From positions 1-64,000 of the forward strand of contig CAVPHW010000006.1 of NCBI GenBank assembly GCA_963704835.1: DNA of 64,000 bases, given 5' to 3'. The stretch's first letter is position 1. The number at the start of each line of letters is the position of its first letter. The stretch is from GCA-2746605 sp963704835 (GTDB lineage Bacteria; Bacteroidota; Ignavibacteria; Ignavibacteriales; Melioribacteraceae). The position numbers and the translations under genes were made by a program. The notes below the pieces were generated by a model. It worked only from the letters and a program-made list of their open reading frames with translations, was not told where the DNA came from and made no database searches. This document shows positions 7,733-16,942 of this stretch, piece by piece.

Positions 7733-10700
7733 ATGCAATATTTGAAAAAATTATTTCTATTTGTTGCGTTCTTTTTCACCATAAGTCTATTTGCTCAACA
7801 ATCACCATTTGTTAGATTTCCGTCTTTAAATAGCAACGGAACTAAAATTGCATTTACCTATCAAGGTGATATTTGGGTTACATCTATTAACGGCGGCAAG
7901 GCTGAGAGGTTAACCATCCATGAGGCGACAGAGATTAATCCTCTTTGGAGCTCCGATGATCAACTTATAGCCTTTTCAAGTAATAGATTTGGCAACAATG
8001 ATATTTTTACAATTCCTGCAGAAGGTGGCGTACCGAAAAGGTTGACTTACCATTCTGCTGCTGACATATTGAACGATTTTACTAGAGATGGTAAACTACT
8101 TTTCACAACTTCCAGAAATTTCAAACATGTGGAATGGGATCATGAATTTGGTGTTGTTTCATCAAATGGAGGGACACCTGAATTACTCTTAGAGACAATG
8201 GGTGAAATGCCATCTCAATCTCCTGATGGAAAATTTATTGCCTTTGTAAATGGTTGGGGAAGAGTTACAAGAGAGGCTTACAAAGGTTCTGCAAACAATG
8301 ATATTTGGATTCATAATACTCAAAATAAAATTTATACAAAGCTTACAGATTTTGATGGACATGATAACTATCCCAAATGGGCTGATTCAAGAACTTTAGT
8401 ATATATTAGTGCCAAATCGGGCAGATATAATCTTTATACAATTAAAATTGATAATGACGGAAACAAAATTGGCTCAGAAACTCAAATTACAAATTTTACA
8501 GATGATGGAATTCGTTACTTCAATATAAGTGTCGATGGTTCCACAATTGTTTTCGAAAAGCAGACTGATATTTACACTTTAAATTTAGCTAACAAATCAT
8601 TTAAAAAGGTTAATATTGATATTTCTGCAGATTATCGATTTGATCCACTTCAAACAAAAACTTATTCTGATAAAATGACTGAGTATCAAGTTTCGCCAAA
8701 TGGAAAGTATTCGGCTTTTGTAGTACGAGGAGAAATATTCATTTCTGAAAATGATAAAGATAAAAATCGAACAGTAAACCTGACAAATAACCCATATCGA
8801 GATCAACAAGTTGTATGGTTGAATGATTCCACATTAATTTTTTCCTCGGATAGAAATGGGCAATATGATCTCTTTCTAATTACATCTGATGACAAAAAAG
8901 AATCGAATTTATTTAAGACCCTAAAGCACAAAACTATTAGACTCACCGATTCAGCAATGGAAGAGACTTTGCCAGTTGTTTCACCTGATGGTTCAAAAAT
9001 TCTTTATCTAATTGGAAACGGCAAACTAGTTTCTGCAAATATTGATAAAGTGGGCAACCTAACGAATCAAATTACTTTGCTTGATGGATGGGCAACACCT
9101 CAAAACATAAATTGGAGTCCCGATAGTAAATGGATTGCCTATGCCTCAGAAGATCTAAATTTTAATGGAGAAATTTTCATTCAACCCATTGATAACAGTA
9201 TTAGTCCAATAAACGTAAGCATGCATCCAAGGACTGATTCTCATCCAGTTTGGAGCAAAGATGGTTCAAAATTGGCATTTGTTTCTCAAAGAAATAATAA
9301 TAATCAAGATGTATGGTTTGCTTGGTTAAGGAAGGAAGATTGGGAAAAAACAAAAACTGATTGGGATGAATTTGAAAAACCAGAAACTGATAAAAAGAAA
9401 AAGGATAATACTGATTCAACAAAAGTATTGCCAATTAGAATTGATGCGGAAAATATTTATGAAAGATTAGTCCAGGTTACAAATTTTGCGGGCGATGAAG
9501 GCAATATTGAGTTTTCTAAGGATGGAGAAATAATTTATTTTTCTGCAAATTCGCCAACCGAAAAAGGAAGTGATATTTTTAGCATAAAATGGGATGGTAA
9601 AGAGATTAAATCGATTACAAAAGATGGTGCAAGCCCTTCAGATGTTTCTATTGATAAGGAAAGTAAATTTCTCTATTATGCATCAAAAGGTAAACTAAAT
9701 AGAATAAACCTAAAAGATGATAAAAAAGAATCTCTTACATTCTCAGCTAAAATGGAAATCAATTTTGAAATTGAAAAAGAACAAAAATTTGAAGAAGCTT
9801 GGCGGGCATTAAATGATGGTTTTTATGACCCAAATTTTCATGGCAATGATTGGGCTGAGTTAAAAAACATTTATAAACCTTGGTGTTTGGCAGCTTCTAC
9901 AGATGATGATTTTCAAGATATGTTTAACTTTATGTTAGGTCAACTTAATGCAAGTCACATGGGCTTAAGAACAAGTGAAGAAAGAGAAAACCTACAAAAA
10001 GAAATAACTGGATTACTAGGCTGCAGTGTTACTCCTTTAGAAAATGGAGTAAAAGTAACACATCTTATTCAAAATACTCCCTCAAGTAAAGAAAATAGTA
10101 AACTGGAAATCGGTGATATTATTAAATCCGTTAATGGAGTAAATATTACAAGTAAAGTAAATTTTTATTCCTTATTTAAGAATACTTCTGATGAAAAATT
10201 ACTTCTTCTAGTTTCTAGAAATGGAAAAGATCACGAAATTATTATTAGACCTGTTTCAAAATTAACCGATCAACTATATGATGAATGGGTTGAGAATAAC
10301 AGAAAACTTGTTGACACGTATTCAAAAGGAAAGTTAGGATATCTACATATTCAAGCTATGGGTTGGGAAAGTTTTGAAAGATTTGAGAGAGAATTTACGG
10401 CAAAAGGATATGGAAAAGATGGCATCGTAATAGATGTAAGATATAATGGAGGAGGTTGGACAACAGATTTTCTAATGACTGTACTAAATTACAAACAGCA
10501 TGCATATACAATTCCAAGAGGTGCCGCTAATGATCTGAACGCAGAAAAAGAAAAGTTTGTTGAGTTTTATCCTTTTGGTGAAAGACTTCCGTATTCAGCT
10601 TGGACTAAGCCATCAATAGCTTTGTGCAATCAAAATAGTTACTCAAATGCAGAAATATTTTCTCATGCTTATAAGAATTTGGGTATTGGTAAACTTGTTG

Positions 10701-10933
10701 GAGTTCCAACATTTGGCGCAGTAATTTCAACAGGATCAAAAACATTAATTGATGGCTCTACCGTAAGAATGCCATTTAGAGGATGGTTTGTGAAAGCTGA
10801 TAATTCGAATATGGATTTTGTCGGTGCGGTTCCTGATATTATAGTTAATAATAATCCAGATTCAAAAGCTAAAGGCGAAGATCCACAACTTCAACGAGCT
10901 GTTGAAGAATTGTTAAAGGAAGTTAAGAAATAA
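7733..10933 (+). CDS. Tricorn-type S41 family protease, secreted
   Basis: 1066 aa with a signal peptide ending near FAQQ. Residues about 25-330 and 340-660 form two beta-propellers built of WD40/TolB-like blades (repeated S-P-D-G-K-x-I-A-F and D-I-W-x-x patterns). A mixed-charge linker with a KKKKD stretch at about 553-560 interrupts the second. A Tricorn C1-type helical domain follows (ALNDGFYDPNFHGNDWAEL), then a PDZ domain (about 760-850, with SKLEIGDIIKSVNGVNI) and the S41 protease core. Core motifs include DVRYNGGGW and NQNSYSNAEIFSHA, in which the serine of S-x-A-E (about residue 969-971) is the expected nucleophile. The Tricorn family degrades peptides. The signal peptide places this one in the periplasm or outside. 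Single-gene unit. Confidence 0.93.
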   Translation: MQYLKKLFLFVAFFFTISLFAQQSPFVRFPSLNSNGTKIAFTYQGDIWVTSINGGKAERLTIHEATEINPLWSSDDQLIAFSSNRFGNNDIFTIPAEGGVPKRLTYHSAADILNDFTRDGKLLFTTSRNFKHVEWDHEFGVVSSNGGTPELLLETMGEMPSQSPDGKFIAFVNGWGRVTREAYKGSANNDIWIHNTQNKIYTKLTDFDGHDNYPKWADSRTLVYISAKSGRYNLYTIKIDNDGNKIGSETQITNFTDDGIRYFNISVDGSTIVFEKQTDIYTLNLANKSFKKVNIDISADYRFDPLQTKTYSDKMTEYQVSPNGKYSAFVVRGEIFISENDKDKNRTVNLTNNPYRDQQVVWLNDSTLIFSSDRNGQYDLFLITSDDKKESNLFKTLKHKTIRLTDSAMEETLPVVSPDGSKILYLIGNGKLVSANIDKVGNLTNQITLLDGWATPQNINWSPDSKWIAYASEDLNFNGEIFIQPIDNSISPINVSMHPRTDSHPVWSKDGSKLAFVSQRNNNNQDVWFAWLRKEDWEKTKTDWDEFEKPETDKKKKDNTDSTKVLPIRIDAENIYERLVQVTNFAGDEGNIEFSKDGEIIYFSANSPTEKGSDIFSIKWDGKEIKSITKDGASPSDVSIDKESKFLYYASKGKLNRINLKDDKKESLTFSAKMEINFEIEKEQKFEEAWRALNDGFYDPNFHGNDWAELKNIYKPWCLAASTDDDFQDMFNFMLGQLNASHMGLRTSEERENLQKEITGLLGCSVTPLENGVKVTHLIQNTPSSKENSKLEIGDIIKSVNGVNITSKVNFYSLFKNTSDEKLLLLVSRNGKDHEIIIRPVSKLTDQLYDEWVENNRKLVDTYSKGKLGYLHIQAMGWESFERFEREFTAKGYGKDGIVIDVRYNGGGWTTDFLMTVLNYKQHAYTIPRGAANDLNAEKEKFVEFYPFGERLPYSAWTKPSIALCNQNSYSNAEIFSHAYKNLGIGKLVGVPTFGAVISTGSKTLIDGSTVRMPFRGWFVKADNSNMDFVGAVPDIIVNNNPDSKAKGEDPQLQRAVEELLKEVKK

Positions 10934-10950
10934 TTTTTGTTGAATTGTAA

Positions 10951-11084
10951 AAGTTACTGCCTCAAAACACATGAAATTGGTCATTGCGAGGAATTAACGA
11001 CGAAGCAATCTTATGATTTTAGTTAAAACACAAGATCACTTCACTTTGCTCGTGATGACCTCTTAACTTTTGGGACAGTAGCTT
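10951..11084. repeat. Nested palindromic intergenic repeat (MITE/REP-like)
   Basis: Outer arms AAGTTACTGCCTCAAAAC (10951-10968) and CTTTTGGGACAGTAGCTT (11067-11084) are imperfect inverted copies. Inner arms start GGTCATTGCGAGGA (about 10979) and end CTCGTGATGACC (11060). The GTCATTGCGAGGA...GAAGCAATC wording is of a widespread class of bacterial intergenic palindromes. It lies between two convergent genes and could form a long hairpin that also stops transcription. Confidence 0.65.
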
Positions 11085-11093
11085 TTTTATTTT

Positions 11094-11606
11094 CTAATAA
11101 TGAATCAAAGCTTCAACATCGTAATTCTTTAGATGCTCCCTACCATTTAGGAAATCCAGCTCAACAATAAAAGAAATTTGTTCTATTCGTGCTCCAGTTT
11201 TTTCTACTAGTTTACTTGCAGCAACCATTGTTCCACCAGTTGCTAATAAATCATCATGGATAAGAACAACATCATTTTCATCAAGAGCATCTGTGTGTAT
11301 TTCGATTGTATCTGTTCCGTACTCTAAGGTATATTCTTCTTTTAATTTTTCAGCCGGCAGTTTACCCGGTTTTCTTATTGGAACAAATCCCGCATTTAGC
11401 CTAGAGGCAAGTGCTCCACCAAAAATAAAACCTCTCGATTCAATCGCAACTACTTTAGTTATACCTTTGTTTTTACAAAGTTTAACAAGTTCAGTTAAAG
11501 TTTCTTCAAAACCTATTTTGTCCTTCAACAATGTTGTAATATCTTTAAACAATATTCCTTCTATTGGAAAATTTGGTACATCACGAATAAATTTTTTTAG
11601 ATCCAT
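11094..11606 (-). CDS. apt: Adenine phosphoribosyltransferase
   Basis: 170 aa, normal length. Makes AMP from adenine and PRPP (purine salvage, cytoplasm). Visible motifs are the N-terminal RDVPNFPIEGILFKDITTLL typical of Apt, the VVAIESRGFIFGGALASRL segment, the PIRKPGKLPAE segment and the PRPP-binding loop VVLIHDDLLATGGTMVAA. It is the last gene of the minus-strand run that begins upstream of capA, 59 bp after the PAP2-like gene. Elsewhere in the window an adenine deaminase at 51.9 kb competes for the same substrate. Confidence 0.96.
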   Translation of the reverse strand: MDLKKFIRDVPNFPIEGILFKDITTLLKDKIGFEETLTELVKLCKNKGITKVVAIESRGFIFGGALASRLNAGFVPIRKPGKLPAEKLKEEYTLEYGTDTIEIHTDALDENDVVLIHDDLLATGGTMVAASKLVEKTGARIEQISFIVELDFLNGREHLKNYDVEALIHY

Positions 11607-11665
11607 TATAATTCCTTACAATTAAAATTTTGATTCAAAGTAGTTCTAGACGATGAAAATAGTAA

Positions 11666-12253
11666 TCACAAACATAAATTTAATAACATGTATGAGATAG
11701 TAAATCCAATAAAAGTACCTGCAAATATCTGCGTAAATGTATGAACTTTTAAATAAAACCGGGACCAACTAATTAGAATTATTATACCCAAGAAAACAGA
11801 TACATAACTAAAGAAAAAAGCTGCTCCTAAAGGAATTGCTGCTCCCATCGTATGTGCACTGATTTTCCAAAATCTATTTATGTTTATTATAACTATGCTG
11901 CAAATTAAATAAATCATCCACAACATTATAATAGCTTCGTTTAGTTCAAATATTCCAGATAGAACTACTCCAAAAAAAGTAAAAATAATCCCATAAATAT
12001 ATGGTATTGTCCGTTCTTCTTTTATTGTTGCATCATCGTTTATAATTTTACCTTTTCTTCTAAAATTGAGAAATGTAATTATCGGAATAGAAAAACCAAA
12101 TAAGAATGATATGCTAATTGAGTATAATATTTTGATGCCAATTTCATAATGAATTGAGTATAAGATAAATATTAAAAAGTTGAGCACTGGAGGAACAAAT
12201 ACATATGAAATGATTTTAGCAGTTTTTAATATCGTTTTATTTTTATTTTTCAC
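11666..12253 (-). CDS. PAP2-like membrane protein
   Basis: 195 aa, about six hydrophobic segments. The C-terminal half carries the PAP2 phosphatase signature in membrane form: a S-A-H-T-M-G-A-A-I-P-L-G segment and, further on, SRFYLKVHTFTQIFAG, matching the S-x-H and SR-x-Y-L-x-x-H-T pattern. The first PAP2 motif (K-x6-RP) is not clear; K-E-E-R-T-I-P-Y may be its remnant. Probably hydrolyses or binds a lipid phosphate in the inner membrane; the substrate is unknown. It starts 27 bp after dusB and is followed by apt. Confidence 0.75.
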   Translation of the reverse strand: MKNKNKTILKTAKIISYVFVPPVLNFLIFILYSIHYEIGIKILYSISISFLFGFSIPIITFLNFRRKGKIINDDATIKEERTIPYIYGIIFTFFGVVLSGIFELNEAIIMLWMIYLICSIVIININRFWKISAHTMGAAIPLGAAFFFSYVSVFLGIIILISWSRFYLKVHTFTQIFAGTFIGFTISYMLLNLCL

Positions 12254-12280
12254 AGTTAGAATTTTCTTGCGAAGATATAT

Positions 12281-13270
12281 TTAATTTTCAAGTTCTTGGT
12301 GATTTTGCAACTGATCTTGATAGTTTATAAGCAATTCCTCAATTAGCGAATACTCCTCAAGCTGCATGATCTGTTGCTTAATTTTTGAAGCACCATACAA
12401 CCCTTTCAAATAACCTGAATAGTACTTTCGGAAAGGAATAATTGCCCGTTTCCCTTCTCTATATTCCAATTCATATCTCAAGTGAAGTAATGCTGTACTA
12501 ATTCTTTCTTCAACATCAATAAAAGTTGAAACAAATCCCTTTTCAAAAACTTCTTTAATTTCCTTAAATATCCATGGATGATTAATTGCACCACGAGCAA
12601 TCATAAATCCATCTGCATTTGTAATTTCCTTAGCTCTTAACGCATCTTCTGCCGTTAATATTCCACCATTTACAACAACGGGAATTTTTACTACTTCTTT
12701 AATTTTTTGAATCCAATGCCAAGCTGGATCTCCACTATGACCTTGTGCCCGAGTTCTACAATGAATTGTGAGAGCTTGTGCTCCTACATCTTCTAATCTT
12801 TTCGCAACTTCTAAGATTTGAATAGAATTTTCATCCCAACCAAGTCTAGTTTTAACTGTTACAGGTAAATTAACTGCATCAACAATTTCCTTTACCATTT
12901 TTTGCATATAAGGTGGATCTTTCAATAAACCGGCACCGGCTCCCCTATTTGCAACTTTTTTTACCCAACAGCCAGCATTGATATCAATTAATTCAGGATT
13001 TTCTTTTTCTGCAATAATTGCCGCTTCTCTCATTGCAGTAATATCACCACCATAAATTTGAATTCCAACAGGTCTTTCTTCATTGGTTATTTTCAATTTT
13101 TCATGTGTTTTTTTATTATTTCGTATCAATCCATCAGAATTTACAAATTCTGTATAAACAATATCCGCTCCCATTTCCCTACACAATTTTCTGAATGCAA
13201 TGCTTGTTACGTCCTCCATAGGCGCGAGTAAAAGTGGATTTTTTAGACTTATTTTCCCAACATTAAACAT
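12281..13270 (-). CDS. dusB: tRNA-dihydrouridine synthase
   Basis: Flavin-dependent enzyme that reduces uridines in tRNA to dihydrouridine. About 330 aa. Family signatures are LLLAPMEDVTSIAFRKLCRE at the N-terminus, DINAGCWVKKVANRGAGAGLL (with N-x-G-C-W instead of the usual N-x-G-C-P) around the catalytic Cys, VTVKTRLGW, TIHCRTRAQGHSG, VVNGGI, and a DGFMIARGAINHPWIF phosphate-binding segment. The ATG at 13270 has a GGAGA site 7-8 bases upstream and overlaps the stop of the MFS gene; an in-frame ATG at 13285 is possible but lacks a good site. Translationally coupled to the MFS gene. Confidence 0.94.
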   Translation of the reverse strand: MFNVGKISLKNPLLLAPMEDVTSIAFRKLCREMGADIVYTEFVNSDGLIRNNKKTHEKLKITNEERPVGIQIYGGDITAMREAAIIAEKENPELIDINAGCWVKKVANRGAGAGLLKDPPYMQKMVKEIVDAVNLPVTVKTRLGWDENSIQILEVAKRLEDVGAQALTIHCRTRAQGHSGDPAWHWIQKIKEVVKIPVVVNGGILTAEDALRAKEITNADGFMIARGAINHPWIFKEIKEVFEKGFVSTFIDVEERISTALLHLRYELEYREGKRAIIPFRKYYSGYLKGLYGASKIKQQIMQLEEYSLIEELLINYQDQLQNHQELEN

Positions 13271-14459
13271 TACTTTCTCCGGCATTATACTTCTCTGAAT
13301 TCAATACATAATAGGAAACAAGTAATGCAATAAAAGTAAATAATCCCCCAGTTAAAAATGGGAATTCGTATCCAATATAACCATATGCAAATCCTCCCCA
13401 TAAAGGACCAAATACTCTTGCCAAAGAGGCTAAAGACTGATTTAACCCAAGAATACGACCTTGATTGGCTTCATCAGATTGTTTTGAAACTAACCCTAAT
13501 ATTGTTGGTTGAAGAATACCTGAACCAATGGCAAGAAAGCCACCAATAATTGCAACACCAACAAAATTTCCTCCGTATGGAAGACCACCTAATCCAATCA
13601 TCATAAAAAATATTCCAATCAATACTAGTTTTTCTTCACTTAAGTAGTTCGAAAGTTGTTTTAGCAATCCACCTTGAATTACTGCGCCCACAATTCCAAT
13701 AATACCAAAAAGATACCCAATTTCGCGATCTTGAAAGCCGTAAACCTTATATCCAAGAAGGGCAAAAGTTCCGTAGATGTTTGCCATTGAAAATACAATT
13801 ACAAAATAAATCAAAACGAAAAAAGTCAACTTTTTATCTTGCATTAAGTTTTTAATTGAACTTAACGATAGTTTAGACTTGTACTTAAGATCTGATATTT
13901 GCTTAACAACCAGCGATTCTTTTAAAAATCCCAAAGCATATAAGAAAGATAAAAATGAAAATCCCGCTGCTGTGTAACCGACAATTTCATAACCGTAGCT
14001 CGATAAAATTCCTCCTAACATAGGTCCGAATACAAAACCAAGTCCAAAAGCTGCACCAATCATTCCCATTCCTTTTGTTCTATCTTTGGTATCTGTAACA
14101 TCAGCAATATAGGCTTGTGCAACAGCGATATTGCTACCGCCAAATCCTGCCAACATTCTGGAAGCAAGAAGCATGATAAAGGAATGAGAAAAACTAAAAA
14201 TTATATATGAGATTGATGTTAAAAGTAATGAGACTAAGATTATTGGTCGTCTACCGATTTTATCAGAATAACTTCCAATTATTGGGTTAAATATAAATTG
14301 CATAAAGGAAAAGGATGCAACTATAATTCCTATTTCAAAATCTGAAATAGCCAGTTCTTTACTTGCAAAGGTTGGGAGTATTGGTATTAAAAGACCAAAT
14401 CCCATCAAATCAATAAAGACAGTTATAAAAATTACGGAAAGTGAAGCTTTAGTTTTCAT
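13263..14459 (-). CDS. MFS transporter, TetA/drug-efflux type
   Basis: 398 aa with 12 predicted membrane segments. The N-terminal half carries the MFS motif between helices 2 and 3 (GSYSDKIGRRPIILVSLL) and a GFGGSNIAVAQAYIADVT segment in helix 4-5 typical of the TetA/TCR subgroup. A second related motif occurs in the C-terminal half (SKQSDEANQGRILGLNQSL). It probably exports small molecules by proton antiport; the substrate is unknown. The start ATG follows the capA stop by 3 bp and its 3' end overlaps dusB, so the genes are co-transcribed. Confidence 0.9.
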   Translation of the reverse strand: MKTKASLSVIFITVFIDLMGFGLLIPILPTFASKELAISDFEIGIIVASFSFMQFIFNPIIGSYSDKIGRRPIILVSLLLTSISYIIFSFSHSFIMLLASRMLAGFGGSNIAVAQAYIADVTDTKDRTKGMGMIGAAFGLGFVFGPMLGGILSSYGYEIVGYTAAGFSFLSFLYALGFLKESLVVKQISDLKYKSKLSLSSIKNLMQDKKLTFFVLIYFVIVFSMANIYGTFALLGYKVYGFQDREIGYLFGIIGIVGAVIQGGLLKQLSNYLSEEKLVLIGIFFMMIGLGGLPYGGNFVGVAIIGGFLAIGSGILQPTILGLVSKQSDEANQGRILGLNQSLASLARVFGPLWGGFAYGYIGYEFPFLTGGLFTFIALLVSYYVLNSEKYNAGESNV

Positions 14460-14462
14460 ATC

Positions 14463-15632
14463 CTACATTTGTAAAGAATCAATTTTAGGAAATTTTGATT
14501 TAGCGGTGAATAATTCAATGGTATCAAAGTAAGACCGTTTCATACTGTCAAGATCAGCAGGCGTTAGATAATTAAAGTTCGTTGGGTTTTTATACAGTTG
14601 TGACGGCAATATTTTATACTCTCTTCCCTTTTCTGTTTTTCCCTTGAAAACCCAAATTGGTAAAAAATTAACTTCAGAAATATAAACCGAATCTGTAAAA
14701 ATATTCTTTGTTACCTTAAAATTAAAAACTAGTCCTCCATCTGAATAACGCCACCTTTGATTGGATATAAAATTTCCTAGTGAGTAAGCTACAAATCCAC
14801 TATCTAATTTAGTATTGTTAGTTTTAAATTTCTCAAATGGCTGAATTATATGCGGGTGGCTTGCCAGAATTATATCTGCACCATATTCAACTGTTTTTGA
14901 AGTAATATCCATTTGATATTTGCTGACTTTCTTATTGTATTCAGTTCCATAATGGAAATAAACAATAACGACATCAACATTCCGATTGCGTAGATCTAAT
15001 ATATCGTTCTTTATCTGCGATGAATCAATATGGTTTACATACTTTTTAGCGTTTAGCGAAAATTCCTTATAATTTGTTCCGTAAGTATAAGAGAGAACTC
15101 CAAATCTTAATCCTTTTCTTACAAAAAAATTGTAACTCTTTATTGAATCTCCTGGAATGTGAGTCCCAAGTGGAACGATATTTTCTTTTCTTAAGACTTC
15201 AATTGTTCTTTTAACTCCATCATATCCTTGGTCATTTGCGTGATTGTTAGAGGTAAAAAGAAAATCGAATCCGGCATATTTTAAGGCACTTGCCATTTCA
15301 TTTGGAGTATTAAAAAAAGGATATCCAGAATATTTCTTGGTTTCCCCGGCTAGAACGGTTTCAAGATTTCCAAATAATATGTCTTTTTCGTTTAAATAAT
15401 CTTTTAAATATTCGAATACCGGTCTAAAATCAAATGAATCAGCCTCAACTCGTGAATAATTGTATTGTGTTGAATGACACATGATATCGCCGACACTTGA
15501 GAAAGTAACTGTAACTGTTGAGTCTACTTTTTCTTCGACAATTATCGGTTTTGTCTCAATATAACTTGGATTAGAAAACCAATAGAGAAGACTTAAGATA
15601 ATTAGTAATGTTAGAGATATTTTTATTTTCAT
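14463..15632 (-). CDS. CapA-family metallophosphatase-like protein
   Basis: 389 aa, N-terminal signal anchor (KIKISLTLLIILSLLYW). The CapA/PGA_cap fold is shown by FSSVGDIMCHSTQYNY, LFGNLETVL, FLFTSNNHANDQGYDG, VVIVYFHYGTEYNK and ILASHPHIIQPFEKF, which carry the metal-ligand Asp, Asn and His residues of this calcineurin-like group. CapA proteins are needed for poly-gamma-glutamate capsule synthesis in Bacillus, but many homologues in other phyla have unknown roles. No capB or capC is nearby, so a polyglutamate role is not supported here. First of a tight run with the MFS gene and dusB. Confidence 0.88.
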   Translation of the reverse strand: MKIKISLTLLIILSLLYWFSNPSYIETKPIIVEEKVDSTVTVTFSSVGDIMCHSTQYNYSRVEADSFDFRPVFEYLKDYLNEKDILFGNLETVLAGETKKYSGYPFFNTPNEMASALKYAGFDFLFTSNNHANDQGYDGVKRTIEVLRKENIVPLGTHIPGDSIKSYNFFVRKGLRFGVLSYTYGTNYKEFSLNAKKYVNHIDSSQIKNDILDLRNRNVDVVIVYFHYGTEYNKKVSKYQMDITSKTVEYGADIILASHPHIIQPFEKFKTNNTKLDSGFVAYSLGNFISNQRWRYSDGGLVFNFKVTKNIFTDSVYISEVNFLPIWVFKGKTEKGREYKILPSQLYKNPTNFNYLTPADLDSMKRSYFDTIELFTAKSKFPKIDSLQM

Positions 15633-15643
15633 ATTTAAAAGTA

Positions 15644-15672
15644 AAGGCTGTCCATTAAAAACAAACAGCCTT
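15644..15672 (-). terminator. Hairpin between hc1 and capA
   Basis: AAGGCTGT (15644-15651) and ACAGCCTT (15665-15672) form an 8-bp stem with a 13-base loop, followed on the minus strand by a short T-rich segment. It would end transcription of the Hc1 gene ahead of capA. Confidence 0.55.
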
Positions 15673-15712
15673 CAAAGTAATTTGGAAAGATAATCAGTTT
15701 ATTAAATAATTT

Positions 15713-15898
15713 TTAACCTTTTCTCTCAGATTTAAGTGTCTGAACTTCGTTTCTCATATCTTGAGACATTTTTTTCAATTCACTTAATGCTTTACGAACT
15801 CTTGTTCCAGCTGCTGCTTGACCTTTAACATAAAATTTTTCAACATCAGCTTCCATATTTTTAACAAATTCCATTATTTGTGTGTACTTATCGCTCAT
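15713..15898 (-). CDS. Histone H1-like protein Hc1
   Basis: 61-aa basic, helical protein. It matches the Hc1-type histone H1 family of Bacteroidota and Chlamydia: FVKNMEADVEKFYVKGQAAA followed by GTRVRKALSELKKMSQDMR. These proteins bind and compact DNA in the cytoplasm. It is preceded by an AGGAG-type site in the short gap after the Fe-S oxidoreductase and followed by a hairpin. It is a useful marker of the lineage. Confidence 0.88.
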   Translation of the reverse strand: MSDKYTQIMEFVKNMEADVEKFYVKGQAAAGTRVRKALSELKKMSQDMRNEVQTLKSERKG

Positions 15899-15928
15899 TT
15901 TTTCTCCTTTAATTAAGTTAGTGGTTAT

Positions 15929-16942
15929 TTAAACTATATTTTCTAAAACAATTTCGGCAATATCTTTAACTTGTACATCGTCTTGCTTATCAAAAGATTT
16001 AACGCCATCTGTTAACATTGTCATACAAAATGGACAAGCTGAAGCAAGTGTATCTGCACCAGTTGATAATGCTTCTTCGGTTCGATTTATATTAATTTTT
16101 GTTCCTTCTGTCTCCTCTAAAAACATTCTTCCGCCACCTGCACCGCAGCAAAATCCTTTGTCTTTATTCCGATTCATTTCTAATAATTCAATTCCGGAAA
16201 CAGAATTTAATGAATTTCTTGGTGAATTGTAAATATCATTATATCTGCCAAGATAACAAGAATCGTGGTAAGTTATCTTAAAATCATCACTTTTTTCTTT
16301 TAATTTAATTTTTCCTTCACTAATAAGATTTTCAATTATTTCAGTATGATGGTATACTTCAAAATTTCCACCAAATTGTGGATACTCAATTTTTAATGAA
16401 TTAAAACAATGAGGACAACCAGTTACAATCTTTTTAACTTTATAAGAATTTAGCTTTTCAACATTTTCTTGCATCATCATCTGGGCTAAGTATTCATTTC
16501 CGAGTCTTCTAGCAGTATCGCCGTTACATTTTTCTTCCGTACCAAGAATTCTATAACTTACTCCTGCTTTATTAAACAATGTTGCAATAGCTTTAGAAAC
16601 TTTTTGATATCTTGCATCAAACGAACCGGCACATCCAACCCAGAACAAATATTCACAATCAGAGTCTTCAGCCATAGTTTTTACATCTAAGCCTTCAGTC
16701 CAATTGGCTCTATCTTGAGGATTAAAAGCCCAAGGAGTGAAGTTATTTTCAAGATTTTTGAAAACATTATTTAACTCAGGTGGAAACTCAGATTCCATTA
16801 AAACCAAATTTCTTCTCATATCTACTATAGTATCGATATGCTCAATAGTAACTGGGCATTCATACACACAAGCGCCACAAGTTGTACAAGCCCACAATTC
16901 TTCAGGTTTTATATAATTATGAATTAAGGTCTTTTCTAACAA
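15929..16942 (-). CDS. Fe-S oxidoreductase, C-terminal half (second 4Fe-4S site and two CCG domains)
   Basis: 337 codons from a TTG. It begins inside a ferredoxin-type domain: CTTCGACVYECP gives the second 4Fe-4S cluster near residue 19. Two CCG (HdrB/GlpC-like) cysteine domains follow, with FWVGCAGSFDARYQ, GTEEKCNGDTARRLGN and ITYHDSCYLGRYNDIYNSPR, and FCCGAGGGRMFLEE near the end. The first 4Fe-4S cluster lies in the upstream frame (16917-17927), which overlaps by 26 bp. Splitting a two-cluster domain between two proteins is unlikely; one extra base in GTTAGAAAAG at about 16937 explains it. The whole is likely one protein of about 665 aa that passes electrons between a membrane haem domain and a thiol/disulfide or organic acid substrate. 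Confidence 0.85.
   Translation of the reverse strand: MLEKTLIHNYIKPEELWACTTCGACVYECPVTIEHIDTIVDMRRNLVLMESEFPPELNNVFKNLENNFTPWAFNPQDRANWTEGLDVKTMAEDSDCEYLFWVGCAGSFDARYQKVSKAIATLFNKAGVSYRILGTEEKCNGDTARRLGNEYLAQMMMQENVEKLNSYKVKKIVTGCPHCFNSLKIEYPQFGGNFEVYHHTEIIENLISEGKIKLKEKSDDFKITYHDSCYLGRYNDIYNSPRNSLNSVSGIELLEMNRNKDKGFCCGAGGGRMFLEETEGTKININRTEEALSTGADTLASACPFCMTMLTDGVKSFDKQDDVQVKDIAEIVLENIV

Noticed and set aside
14463..15632. Poly-gamma-glutamate capsule locus
   Set aside because: Only a CapA-type gene is present. No capB/capC ligase or exporter gene is adjacent.
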